Shown one piece after another: positions 1 to 6,766 of a stretch of 6,800 bases of DNA. The position numbers and the translations under genes were made by a program. The first letter of the stretch is position 1. The number at the start of each line of letters is the position of its first letter. The notes beneath the pieces were generated by a model that had not been told where the DNA came from, ran no database searches, and was given only the letters and a program-made list of their open reading frames with translations. The DNA lies in contig CALFLJ010000184.1 of assembly GCA_937880335.1 (NCBI GenBank), forward strand, positions 1-6,800, written 5' to 3'. This DNA is from an uncultured Succinatimonas sp. (GTDB lineage: Bacteria; Pseudomonadota; Gammaproteobacteria; Enterobacterales; Succinivibrionaceae).

Positions 1-1281
1 ACGCTCACGCTCTGGATCTACCTGTAAAACAACAGCGGTGATCTCATCACCCTTCTTGAAGTCGCGAACAGCGTCTTCACCTGACTGCTGCCAGGAGATG
101 TCGGATAAGTGAACTAAGCCATCAATGCCACCATCTAAGCCGATGAAGATACCGAAATCAGTAATAGACTTGATCTTACCGGTAACCTTGTCATTCTTAG
201 AGTGGGTCTCAGCGAACTCAACCCATGGGTTCTGCTTGCACTGCTTTAAGCCTAAGGAAATACGACGACGCTCTTCATCAATCTCTAAAACCTTAACCTT
301 AACGTTATCGCCAACAGAAACAACCTTAGATGGGTGAATGTTCTTGTTAGTCCAATCCATCTCAGATACGTGAACTAAGCCCTCAACACCCTCTTCGATC
401 TCAACGAAGCAACCATAGTCGGTAAGGTTGGTAACCTTGCCTTCAATGATGGAGTCAACAGGGAAACGAGCAGCTATATTGGCCCATGGATCCTCACCTA
501 ACTGCTTTAAGCCTAAGGATACACGCTGACGCTCACGGTCAAACTTTAAGACCTTAACTGAGATCTCGTCACCTACGGTAACAATCTCAGATGGGTGCTT
601 AACACGCTTCCAGGCCATATCAGTGATGTGGAGGAGACCATCTACGCCACCTAAGTCAACAAATGCACCGTAATCGGTGAGGTTCTTAACGATACCCTTG
701 ACTGTCTGACCTTCAGCTAAGTTAGCTAATACATTCTCGCGCTCGGAGGAGTTCTCTGTCTCAATAACAGCACGACGAGAAACAACAACGTTGTTGCGCT
801 TCTGATCAAGCTTGATAACCTTGAACTGCTGCTCTTTGCCTTCTAAGTGAGAAGTGTCACGAACAGGACGAACATCGACTAAAGAGCCAGGTAAGAAGGC
901 ACGAATGCCACCTAACTGAACAGTAAAGCCACCCTTGACCTTGCCATCGATAACGCCAGTAACAGTTTCCTGCTTGTTGAAAGCGTCTTCGAGTTTGATC
1001 CAAGCTTCGTTGCGTTTTGCCTTCTCGCGAGAGACCTGGGTCTCACCGTCGCCAGACTCAACAGACTCAAGAGCTACGTCAACTTCGTCGCCGACTTTAA
1101 CTTCAAGCTCGCCAGCTGGGGTCATGAACTGCTCCTGCGGAATTGCAGACTCAGACTTAAGACCAGTGTCAACAATGACCAGGCCGTTGTTGATAGCTAC
1201 AACAACACCCTTAACCATAGCGCCCGGACGGGTTTCTACATTCTTCAGAGACTCTTCGAAAAGTTGTGCAAAAGATTCCAT
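1..1281 (-). CDS. rpsA: 30S ribosomal protein S1, C-terminal part outside the window
   Basis: Ribosomal protein S1 binds mRNA on the small ribosomal subunit and is needed for initiation on structured or weak Shine-Dalgarno mRNAs. The 427 visible codons start MESFAQLFEESL, as in gammaproteobacterial S1, and show a chain of S1 (OB-fold) domains. By comparison with the 557-residue E. coli protein these are domains 1 to 4 (about 21-87, 105-171, 192-260, 277-347) and most of domain 5 (about 364-427). Repeated hallmarks are NLTDYGAFVDLGGVDGLLH, NLTDYGCFVEIEEGVEGLVH and SITDFGIFIGLDGGIDGLVH, with RVSLGLKQ/RISLGLKQ closing domains 3 and 4. Domain 6 lies past the left edge. The first two domains are the diverged ribosome-anchoring pair, as usual. 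There is no good Shine-Dalgarno sequence at the usual distance, which is typical of rpsA. The gene follows cmk on the same strand. Identification is very secure. Confidence 0.98.
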   Translation of the reverse strand, partial: MESFAQLFEESLKNVETRPGAMVKGVVVAINNGLVIVDTGLKSESAIPQEQFMTPAGELEVKVGDEVDVALESVESGDGETQVSREKAKRNEAWIKLEDAFNKQETVTGVIDGKVKGGFTVQLGGIRAFLPGSLVDVRPVRDTSHLEGKEQQFKVIKLDQKRNNVVVSRRAVIETENSSERENVLANLAEGQTVKGIVKNLTDYGAFVDLGGVDGLLHITDMAWKRVKHPSEIVTVGDEISVKVLKFDRERQRVSLGLKQLGEDPWANIAARFPVDSIIEGKVTNLTDYGCFVEIEEGVEGLVHVSEMDWTNKNIHPSKVVSVGDNVKVKVLEIDEERRRISLGLKQCKQNPWVEFAETHSKNDKVTGKIKSITDFGIFIGLDGGIDGLVHLSDISWQQSGEDAVRDFKKGDEITAVVLQVDPERER

Positions 1282-1385
1282 TAAGGTAAAATTTCCAAAT
1301 TTGCCCCTCTGCATCCTGCATGCGGGGAGTGATTAAAAATAAGTGGTCATCCTCGACCACAACAAAAACAATGTAGATAACTACA
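1282..1385 (-). promoter_or_regulatory. rpsA leader with three hairpins (S1 translational control region)
   Basis: Between the end of cmk and the rpsA start the minus-strand RNA can form three hairpins. The first is TGTAG-TTAT-CTACA (1372-1385), which contains the cmk stop. The second is GTGGTC-GAGGAT-GACCAC (1343-1360). The third is CCCCGCAT-GCAGG-ATGC-aga-GGGG (1304-1327), with a three-base bulge. AU-rich single strands separate them, and the last lies just before the ATG. Hairpins two and three both contain AGGATG. The nearest GGA is 12 bases from the start, so there is no normal Shine-Dalgarno sequence. In gammaproteobacteria the rpsA leader is known to combine hairpins, AU-rich spacers and a weak Shine-Dalgarno, and S1 represses it. 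The match in layout is by eye and no folding was calculated. Confidence 0.65.
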
Positions 1386-2054
1386 ATTTACATTCAAGAC
1401 CGGTACGCTCTTTAATAATTTGAGCGACCTTACTGAAAACTTCTTCAATACTGAGATCTGATGAATCTATAACGATTGCATCATCTGCAGGTTTTAAAGG
1501 TGCGACCGATTATCACGCTCTTCAATCTCAGATAAGATTAGTGCATAATCGGCACTTTTTCCTAGCTCTTTAAGCTGTGAAACACGTCTTTTAGCCCTTA
1601 CCTCAGCAGAGGCATCTAAAAAGATCTTAATCTGAGCTCTTGGGAAAACAACAGTTCCCATGTCACGACCATCGGCAACTAAACCTGGCTCTCTTAAAAA
1701 GTCTCTTTGACGTTTAAGTAAAGCAGCTCTTACCTCAGGGATGCATGCAACACGACTGGCGTTTACACCTGCCTCTTCAGTACGGATGGCTGATGTAACA
1801 TCTTCTGCACCTAACATAACCTTGACACCTTCGTCATCATTATCAAAGTGCAAATCTAAAAGTCTAGCCTCTTGTATCACGGAGTCCTCATCAAAAAGAG
1901 CTAAGCCTGCCTTTCTTACAGCATAAGCTAAAACTCTATAAATAGCTCCAGAGTCAAGAAGTTCAAAGTCCAAAGCTTTAGCCAGACGGCGAGTTAATTC
2001 CCCCTTTCCAGCTCCACCAGGACCATCTACAGCTATGACAATTGCGTTACTCAT
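1381..2054 (-). pseudogene. cmk: Cytidylate kinase, frameshifted near the 3' end
   Basis: Cmk phosphorylates CMP and dCMP to the diphosphates with ATP in the cytoplasm (pyrimidine salvage and turnover). The open part (2054 down to 1494, 186 codons) has the P-loop GPGGAGKG at residues 11-18, LLDSGAIYRVLA (about 33-44), EDVTSAIRTEE and VADGRDMGTVVFP, all very close to E. coli Cmk. After EIEERDNR the frame runs into SHL and a stop at 1494-1496. From 1506 a different frame continues the family sequence as VAPLKPADDAIVIDSSDLSIEEVF and ends with TAG at 1381-1383, 41 codons. Against ERDDRDRNRAVAPL of E. coli about 16 bases are missing; restoring them gives about 229 residues, the normal length. The loss removes the counterparts of E. 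coli Asp185 and Arg188, recalled as CMP contacts, and truncation removes the C-terminal helix. The start has AAGGA nine bases upstream. A real mutation and an assembly error are both possible. Confidence 0.9.
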
Positions 2055-2082
2055 GAATTTCCATCCTTGTTTAAACCTAATG

Positions 2083-2091
2083 ATTATAACA
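2083..2091 (-). promoter_or_regulatory. Extended -10 promoter for cmk-rpsA
   Basis: Read on the minus strand the sequence is TGT-TATAAT, a perfect -10 hexamer (2088-2083) with the TG of an extended -10 (2091-2090). Transcription would begin near 2076, giving a leader of about 22 bases that contains the AAGGA of cmk. No good -35 sits at 17 bases; TTGTCG at 2115-2110 is 21 bases away. This is acceptable for an extended -10 promoter. Confidence 0.65.
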
Positions 2092-2230
2092 GAAATAAAG
2101 ATTTTTTTTCGACAAACAAGCTAATTTTTTGTTAAATCCTGATTAATTTAAGGATTTTTATTTCATACACCCAAAATACAACTTAATTTGCATCTTAGAT
2201 TAGTAAGAGAAAATGCCTAAGTAAATATAA

Positions 2231-2246
2231 TGTGCAGTGCATCACA
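2231..2246 (+). promoter_or_regulatory. CRP (cAMP receptor protein) binding site
   Basis: TGTGCAGTGCATCACA matches the CRP core TGTGA-N6-TCACA at nine of ten defined bases. It is flanked by AA and TA as in the extended consensus. Its centre is at about -91 from the start site proposed for the operon, which is close to the CRP position at the E. coli araBAD promoter. This implies catabolite control of the sugar operon. Confidence 0.75.
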
Positions 2247-2258
2247 TAAATTTAACAA

Positions 2259-2275
2259 TAGCAATTTTTTCAAGT
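2259..2275 (+). promoter_or_regulatory. AraC half-site resembling araI1
   Basis: TAGCAATTTTTTCAAGT agrees with the E. coli araI1 half-site TAGCATTTTTATCCATA at 12 of 17 positions, including the whole TAGC box and the TTTT run. The gap to the upstream CRP box is 12 bases, against 13 in E. coli. The araC gene lies in the same window and has a very similar recognition helix. A second half-site is expected 21 bases downstream (from 2280), but the sequence there matches only weakly. Confidence 0.6.
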
Positions 2276-2294
2276 CTTAAGGAAAAATTGTCTA

Positions 2295-2323
2295 CTGTGA
2301 AACAGAAGTTTAATTTTTAAAAT
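2295..2323 (+). promoter_or_regulatory. Promoter of the MFS-GH42 operon
   Basis: TAAAAT at 2318-2323 matches the -10 consensus at five of six bases. It begins 59 bases after the start of the araI1-like site, compared with 58 in E. coli araBAD. Seventeen bases upstream lies CTGTGA (2295-2300), a poor -35, as expected for an activator-dependent promoter; the E. coli counterpart also begins CTG. The predicted start is near 2330. TTTAAT at 2309-2314 is an alternative -10. Confidence 0.5.
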
Positions 2324-2332
2324 AATCCTCAA

Positions 2333-2383
2333 GGTTAAACATTAAAGTGCACTTTTAACCTCAAATCAATTTTTTTATTGAGG
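2333..2383 (+). promoter_or_regulatory. Operon leader with inverted repeats covering the Shine-Dalgarno
   Basis: The leader contains GGTTAAA (2333-2339) facing TTTAACC (2354-2360), with the 12-base palindrome AAAGTGCACTTT (2344-2355) mostly between them. It also contains CCTCAA (2359-2364) complementary to TTGAGG (2378-2383), which includes most of the GAGGA Shine-Dalgarno. The two stems share CC at 2359-2360, so they compete. The palindrome could instead be a protein-binding operator. The pairing is directly readable; any regulatory role is inference. Confidence 0.4.
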
Positions 2384-2390
2384 AATTTTA

Positions 2391-3671
2391 ATGAAATCTT
2401 TAAACAATAGCATGGACAATAATGTCAGCGCATGGATAAGTCCTACTGATGAACAACAAAAAAAACTGCCCTTAAAGGAAGGAATTGCTCTAATTATAGG
2501 TGTACTTTTATGGCTAGGTTCCTATTTGGGAATGGTGGGAGTTCTGGTACCTGCAAGAATTGCGGAAATAGATCCACAGTCAAAAGCTACGGCTTTAGCT
2601 GCAATGTCTGCAATCGCTATGGTTGTCTCAACATTGGCAAATATTGTTGAAGGAGCCTTCTCAGATCGCACGCGTAGCCGCTTTGGTCGACGTACGCCTT
2701 GGCTATGGTTTGGATCAATTGGAGCTGCAATCAGTATCTACTTCTGGGGTACTGCAGACTCAATTACCGCTATCATTGCCTGGGATGCTATCTATATGAT
2801 CTTCCTAAACGCCATTGTAGCCCCATTAATTGCAGTTATTTCAGACAGAGTCGCCCCCTCTCATCGTGGCACAATCTCCTCTATGTACGCCATTGGACTT
2901 TCTGCAGGTAACTATGGTGGACAAATTCTAGCCTCATTCTTTATTGGCGTAAATGAGTACCAAGGTGTAATTCTCATGGCTGTTTTAGCCCTACTATCAG
3001 GCCCTGTCTCATCCTTGATTTTAAGGGAAAAAAGCACCATCAATATGCCGGTTGAAAAACTTACATTAAAGAACCTATCTGATAATTTTGCTTTCCCTTT
3101 ACGCGACTGTCGAGATTACTATTTAGCCCTGTTTGGAAAATTACTCGTTATCTCTGCCCAGTTTACAATTTCAGGATATCAGCTTTACGTTCTAACTGAC
3201 TACATAGCTTTAGGTAAAAATGACGCTGGTACCTATATAAGCTATATCTCATCTATTTTGATGATAAGCTCAATAATATTCTCCCTAGTCTCAGGACCTA
3301 TTGCAGATCGCTTCCACTGGCGTAAGTGGCCTGTTGTAATTTCATCCTTACTAATGGCTTTAGGATGCATAATCCCAAGTTTTGACAATCAAGCCTACCT
3401 AATGCTTATTTACGCTGTTGTCTCTGGTATTGGATATGGCATCTTCTCATCTTTAGATCAAGCCCTAAATATCGACGTTCTCCCATCTCAAAAAACAGCT
3501 GCAAAAGATCTTGGAATATTAAATATTGCCAATAATGGAGGACAAATAATTGGACCAGTCTTATCAAGCATAATTATTGCAGCTTTAGGCTATGGGTATA
3601 TTTTCCATCTAGGATGTGCATTAGCTTTAGTTGGAGCCCTGCTTTTGGCAATGATAAGGAAGGTTAACTAA
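2391..3671 (+). CDS. MFS sugar-cation symporter
   Basis: This 426-residue inner-membrane protein of the major facilitator superfamily most likely imports the glycoside that the next gene hydrolyses. After a polar N-terminus of about 30 residues there are about twelve hydrophobic segments. The first starts near 31; a cytoplasmic central loop lies around 211-245. The loop between helices 2 and 3 has GAFSDRTRSRFGRR (88-101), the MFS motif A in the form common in GPH/SUC-type sugar symporters. A weaker copy, GPIADRFHWRKW (302-313), lies in the second half. SLDQALNIDVLPSQKTAAKD (354-373) also resembles those families. GAGGA six bases upstream supports the start. The gene shares an operon with the GH42 gene, whose ATG follows one base after this stop. 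It does not look like AraE. The substrate is unproven; a galactoside or arabinoside is the contextual guess. Confidence 0.88.
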   Translation: MKSLNNSMDNNVSAWISPTDEQQKKLPLKEGIALIIGVLLWLGSYLGMVGVLVPARIAEIDPQSKATALAAMSAIAMVVSTLANIVEGAFSDRTRSRFGRRTPWLWFGSIGAAISIYFWGTADSITAIIAWDAIYMIFLNAIVAPLIAVISDRVAPSHRGTISSMYAIGLSAGNYGGQILASFFIGVNEYQGVILMAVLALLSGPVSSLILREKSTINMPVEKLTLKNLSDNFAFPLRDCRDYYLALFGKLLVISAQFTISGYQLYVLTDYIALGKNDAGTYISYISSILMISSIIFSLVSGPIADRFHWRKWPVVISSLLMALGCIIPSFDNQAYLMLIYAVVSGIGYGIFSSLDQALNIDVLPSQKTAAKDLGILNIANNGGQIIGPVLSSIIIAALGYGYIFHLGCALALVGALLLAMIRKVN

Positions 3672-3672
3672 T

Positions 3673-5733
3673 ATGAAAAATATTTTAGATAATATCCTGT
3701 TTGGCTGTGCATACTATCGTGAATATATGCCGTATGAACGCATAGATGATGATATTGCTTTAATGAAAAAAGCTTGTATAAACTATGTAAGAATAGCAGA
3801 AAGCACCTGGAGCACCTACGAAAAAGAAGACGGAGTATTTGATTTTAGTCAGGTCATTACAGTCCTAGATAAAATGCATGCGGCTAATATCAAAGTGATT
3901 GTAGGTACGCCAACTTACGCAGTACCTGCCTGGTTATGTCGCAAATATCCTGAAATCCTAGCCACTACAGCACAAGGACAATATAAATACGGTCCACGTC
4001 AACAGATGGATATAAGTCACCCAAGTTATCTTTACTATGCCGAACGCATTACAAGAAAACTATTGGAGACTGTATCAAATCATCCGGCCATTATTGGTTA
4101 TCAATTAGACAACGAAACTAAATATTACAACTGCGTATCAAACAATGTGCAAATAGCCTTTGTAAAATATCTAAAAGAAAAATTTAACCATAACCTTGAG
4201 ACTTTAAATAAAGCTTTTGGTCTTGATTACTGGTCTAACCGCATCGATAGCTGGGAGGATTTCCCTGATGTGGTAAATACTATAAATGGAAGCCTGTATT
4301 CAGAGTTCAAGCGTTTTCAAAGAAGCTTAGTTACTGACTTTTTAGGAAAGCTTGAGAAAATTGTCAGATCCTATCTTAAGGAAGATCAGTTCATTACCCA
4401 TAACTTTGACTTTGAATGGCGCAACATGTCATATGGAGTTCAACCTGATGTAGATCACCTAAAAGCATCTGCTTGTCTTGATATTGCAGGCGTTGACATC
4501 TATCATCCCTCACAGGAGTATTTAACCGGCGCTGAAATTGCCTTTGGTGGAGATGAGATTAGATGTTTAAAGAATCAGCGCTATTTTGTTTTAGAGACAC
4601 AGGCTCAGGCTTTTAAAAACTGGACACCATTTAAGGGGCAACTATACTTACAAGGTCTATCCCATATAGCCTCAGGTGCAAGTTTAATAGGATATTGGCA
4701 CTGGCACTCAATTCACAACTCATTTGAAACCTACTGGAAAGGACTTCTAAGTTATGACTTTAAAGAGAATGAGGTATTCAAAGAGGCTTGCAAATTAGGA
4801 GCTGACTTAAGAAGATTAGAACCCTATCTAAAAGGTTTTAAAAAGGAAAATAGCGCCTGTCTTGTTGTTTCAAATGAGGCTTTAAGTGCCATAGATGTAT
4901 TTCCGTTCAAAGGTCCAAGTCTTAACACTGAACATTTTAACTATCATCAATATAATGATGTTGTCCGAGCCTATTATGATGCTCTTTATGAAAATAATAT
5001 CGAAACTGATATTAGATTTATCGATGACGACAGAATTTTTGATTACGATCTTTTAGTTCTTCCACTTATTTATTGTATTAGTGATGAGCGTTTAGAGAAA
5101 ATTTGTAATTTTGTAAAAAATGGTGGGCATGTCCTACTCTCATTTAAGAGCTTTGTTACAAATGAAAATATAAAGGTAAGAACAAGCACACAGCCGTCTT
5201 TTATCTCAGATCTTTTAGGTGCATCTTATGATCTTATTGCTGAACCTCATGATTTAATGATCACAAGTGATGTCCTTGATCTGTCAAAGTCAGTCTCAAA
5301 AATCACAGACTTTATGGATCTTCTAAAAATTCAAGATGAAAAGACAATAAAACTTGCCTCTTTTTGCCATAAATACTATGAGGACTATGCCGCTATTGCC
5401 TATCGTAGAGTTGGTGATAAAAAGGCAGGCTCAATTACCTATATCGCAGCTAATGTTGACAAGAGCGTAATTAAGGAAACTGTTGAGTATATCGCAAAAG
5501 ATAATGATCTTTTTAAAAAACGCACAAAGCTTCGTTTCCCGCTTATTGTAAGAGAGGGATTTAATAAATCTAATGAAAAAATTCACTTTATAATGAATTA
5601 TTCAAGCTCAGATTTATGCTTTAGCTGTGAATTTGGTCAATGTTTATCCTTACTTGACAATCAAATCATAAAACAAGGTGAGACTGTAAAGATAAAGGAT
5701 TGGGGAGTAATTATTCTAAAAGAACTGAAATAA
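3673..5733 (+). CDS. GH42 beta-galactosidase / possible alpha-L-arabinopyranosidase
   Basis: A retaining glycoside hydrolase of family 42, which removes terminal beta-D-galactose or, in some members, alpha-L-arabinopyranose. At 686 residues the length is normal. Residues about 8-385 form the catalytic barrel, beginning FGCAYYREYMPYERIDDDIA. The acid/base is E148 in YQLDNE (143-148). The nucleophile is E308 in FVLETQAQ (306-312). The substrate-site block YWHWHSIHNSFETYWKG is at 341-357. Residues about 395-600 look like the amidotransferase-like trimerisation domain (LLVLPLIYCIS, NGGHVLLSFKSF), and about 620-686 the small C-terminal beta domain. There is no signal peptide, so it acts in the cytoplasm on imported material. 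The cysteine cluster that binds zinc in some GH42 enzymes is absent (only C154 nearby). AAGGAAGG overlaps the end of the transporter gene, and with a one-base gap translation is probably coupled. Catalytic family is certain; true substrate is not. Confidence 0.93.
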   Translation: MKNILDNILFGCAYYREYMPYERIDDDIALMKKACINYVRIAESTWSTYEKEDGVFDFSQVITVLDKMHAANIKVIVGTPTYAVPAWLCRKYPEILATTAQGQYKYGPRQQMDISHPSYLYYAERITRKLLETVSNHPAIIGYQLDNETKYYNCVSNNVQIAFVKYLKEKFNHNLETLNKAFGLDYWSNRIDSWEDFPDVVNTINGSLYSEFKRFQRSLVTDFLGKLEKIVRSYLKEDQFITHNFDFEWRNMSYGVQPDVDHLKASACLDIAGVDIYHPSQEYLTGAEIAFGGDEIRCLKNQRYFVLETQAQAFKNWTPFKGQLYLQGLSHIASGASLIGYWHWHSIHNSFETYWKGLLSYDFKENEVFKEACKLGADLRRLEPYLKGFKKENSACLVVSNEALSAIDVFPFKGPSLNTEHFNYHQYNDVVRAYYDALYENNIETDIRFIDDDRIFDYDLLVLPLIYCISDERLEKICNFVKNGGHVLLSFKSFVTNENIKVRTSTQPSFISDLLGASYDLIAEPHDLMITSDVLDLSKSVSKITDFMDLLKIQDEKTIKLASFCHKYYEDYAAIAYRRVGDKKAGSITYIAANVDKSVIKETVEYIAKDNDLFKKRTKLRFPLIVREGFNKSNEKIHFIMNYSSSDLCFSCEFGQCLSLLDNQIIKQGETVKIKDWGVIILKELK

Positions 5734-5768
5734 ACAAAACAAATTTTTATCTGCTCCTATTTTAGCCT

Positions 5769-5797
5769 ACAGATGTAAATTTTAAATTTACATCTGT
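5769..5797. terminator. Perfect palindrome between convergent genes, probable bidirectional terminator
   Basis: ACAGATGTAAATTT and its exact reverse complement AAATTTACATCTGT flank one central T, so the stem can have 12 pairs with a five-base loop. It lies 35 bases after the GH42 stop and 15 bases after the araC stop. The plus side is followed by a pyrimidine run (CTCTTCTT) and not a clean T tract, and the minus side has no T tract, so termination may be imperfect. Confidence 0.55.
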
Positions 5798-5812
5798 CTC
5801 TTCTTAAGACTT

Positions 5813-6700
5813 TTATCTTATATTTAAATTCAACTTAAAATTTGCCTTGACACTGCGGTACTGCAAGGGAGTCATGCCTTCAAATTTTTTAAAAAATCTG
5901 AAAAAATACGTGACATCTGAAAATCCGGCCCTTAGAGCGATTTCATTTATAGAACAGTCGGTAGTGATTAAAAGTAAACGAGCTACCTTTAATTTTTCTT
6001 GATTTAACCATTTTATAGGGCTTATACCAAGTTTTTCCTGAAATAGATGAATTAGTCTTGTTTTAGAAAGATGAACCTGACATGCTATATTCTCAAGACT
6101 TAACTTAGGATTATTTAGATTATCTCGCATGTAAATCTGAGCTACACTTATCCTATTGTCTAAATTTAAATTTAGATCTGAATTACTGCAAATCTCCAAT
6201 CTGCGCAAGAGCAATAATTCAAGGAAGTTAACAGCCACCATTCTACTTACACCAAGATTAGAATTAGTTCGCTTGATGATTTCTAAAAACAATCCTGAAA
6301 ATTCGTCAAAATATTCTTTAGCCAGAGTGTAGCGCTGGACCTTATTTAAACTGTTATGCCAATCTAATGCCTCAATCCAGTAAGCCTTAGGGTAAAAATA
6401 AACCCACTGATGGTACCAGTTCTTAGCATGAGGCGCTATATGGTAGTAATGTGGGACGTTAGGCGGAAATAATAAAAGATCTCCTTTTTTACAGATAAAT
6501 CTATCATCTCCATCTTTAATAAGCCCTGCACCATCTATAGTAAGGTTTAAAACGTAACCTTTCATACCAGATGGTCTATCAATGATTTCATCAAATGGTG
6601 CTCCTACCTCCATAGGAGTAATACCGGAGATAATGGTATCGTTAAAAACTATTGTTGGAGGAGCCTTTTTAGGATCAGGCATAAACATATCGTATTGCAT
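5813..6700 (-). CDS. araC: AraC arabinose-responsive transcriptional regulator
   Basis: A 295-residue AraC-family activator that aligns almost continuously with E. coli AraC (292). Residues about 1-170 are the arm and cupin sugar-binding domain: RPSGMKGYVLNLTI (42-55), KKGDLLLFPP (71-80), NWYHQWVYF (94-102). Residues corresponding to E. coli arabinose contacts are kept: F19 (F15), T28 (T24), R42 (R38), Y86 (Y82), H97 (H93), W99 (W95). The dimerisation helix region FLELLLLRRLE (159-169) follows, then DNRISVAQIYMRDNL and two helix-turn-helix units at about 200-221 and 248-270. The first recognition helix, LSKTRLIHLF (211-220), nearly equals that of AraC. It is convergent with the MFS-GH42 operon and is its likely regulator. 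No good Shine-Dalgarno is seen (GGGG 11 bases upstream); starting at M5 or M7 would also be compatible. Orthology is likely but not proven without a tree. Confidence 0.88.
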   Translation of the reverse strand: MQYDMFMPDPKKAPPTIVFNDTIISGITPMEVGAPFDEIIDRPSGMKGYVLNLTIDGAGLIKDGDDRFICKKGDLLLFPPNVPHYYHIAPHAKNWYHQWVYFYPKAYWIEALDWHNSLNKVQRYTLAKEYFDEFSGLFLEIIKRTNSNLGVSRMVAVNFLELLLLRRLEICSNSDLNLNLDNRISVAQIYMRDNLNNPKLSLENIACQVHLSKTRLIHLFQEKLGISPIKWLNQEKLKVARLLLITTDCSINEIALRAGFSDVTYFFRFFKKFEGMTPLQYRSVKANFKLNLNIR

Positions 6701-6739
6701 GGATAATTAAGCCCCAAAAACTGTCAAGAAAAATAAAAC

Positions 6740-6745
6740 ACTATA
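6740..6745 (-). promoter_or_regulatory. Candidate -10 of the araC promoter
   Basis: TATAGT on the minus strand matches the -10 consensus at five of six bases, and a start near 6733 would give a leader of about 33 bases. No convincing -35 lies 17 bases upstream, which would suit an activator-dependent or weak promoter. Evidence is limited to this hexamer in AT-rich DNA. Confidence 0.3.
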
Positions 6746-6766
6746 TAAATAAAACTTTCACAAACT

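Larger units (their letters stand above)
2055..2390. other. Divergent intergenic control region
   Basis: This 336-base AT-rich stretch separates cmk (leftward) from the sugar operon (rightward). It holds the extended -10 of cmk at 2083-2091, a CRP box at 2231-2246, an AraC-like half-site at 2259-2275, a candidate -10 at 2318-2323 and inverted repeats at 2333-2383. Between about 2116 and 2225 I see no gene, RNA or convincing repeat, only AT-rich DNA. A distant AraC operator could lie there but none was recognised. Confidence 0.7.

Noticed and set aside
125..1336. Open frames on the plus strand at 125-337 and 935-1336
   Set aside because: They lie wholly or almost wholly antisense to rpsA, are rich in Ser, Thr and Pro as expected for shadow frames, and resemble no known protein.
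1331..1360. Stem GTGGTC/GACCAC followed by TTATTTTT on the minus strand as a terminator after cmk
   Set aside because: It would cut off rpsA in its own leader. The stem is short, and the position fits the known rpsA leader structure better.
1494..1506. Programmed ribosomal frameshift joining the two parts of cmk
   Set aside because: No XXXYYYZ slippery heptamer is in the right phase, and joining the frames would still lack about five conserved residues. A deletion explains the data better.
1741..1926. 61-codon plus-strand frame inside cmk
   Set aside because: It is antisense to the well-conserved Cmk coding region and has no ribosome site or recognisable product.
2293..2298. TACTGT, identical to the E. 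coli araBAD -10, as the operon -10
   Set aside because: It is only 34 bases from the start of the araI1-like site, where E. coli has 58. TAAAAT at 2318-2323 fits the spacing and the consensus better.
2699..2911. 70-codon frame inside the transporter gene
   Set aside because: It is an out-of-frame shadow; the main frame encodes a clear MFS protein here.
6722..6727. TTGACA on the minus strand as the -35 of araC
   Set aside because: The hexamer is perfect, but the -10 would fall at 6704-6699 (ATCCAT), a poor match on top of the start codon. It would suit only a leaderless mRNA from an internal start.
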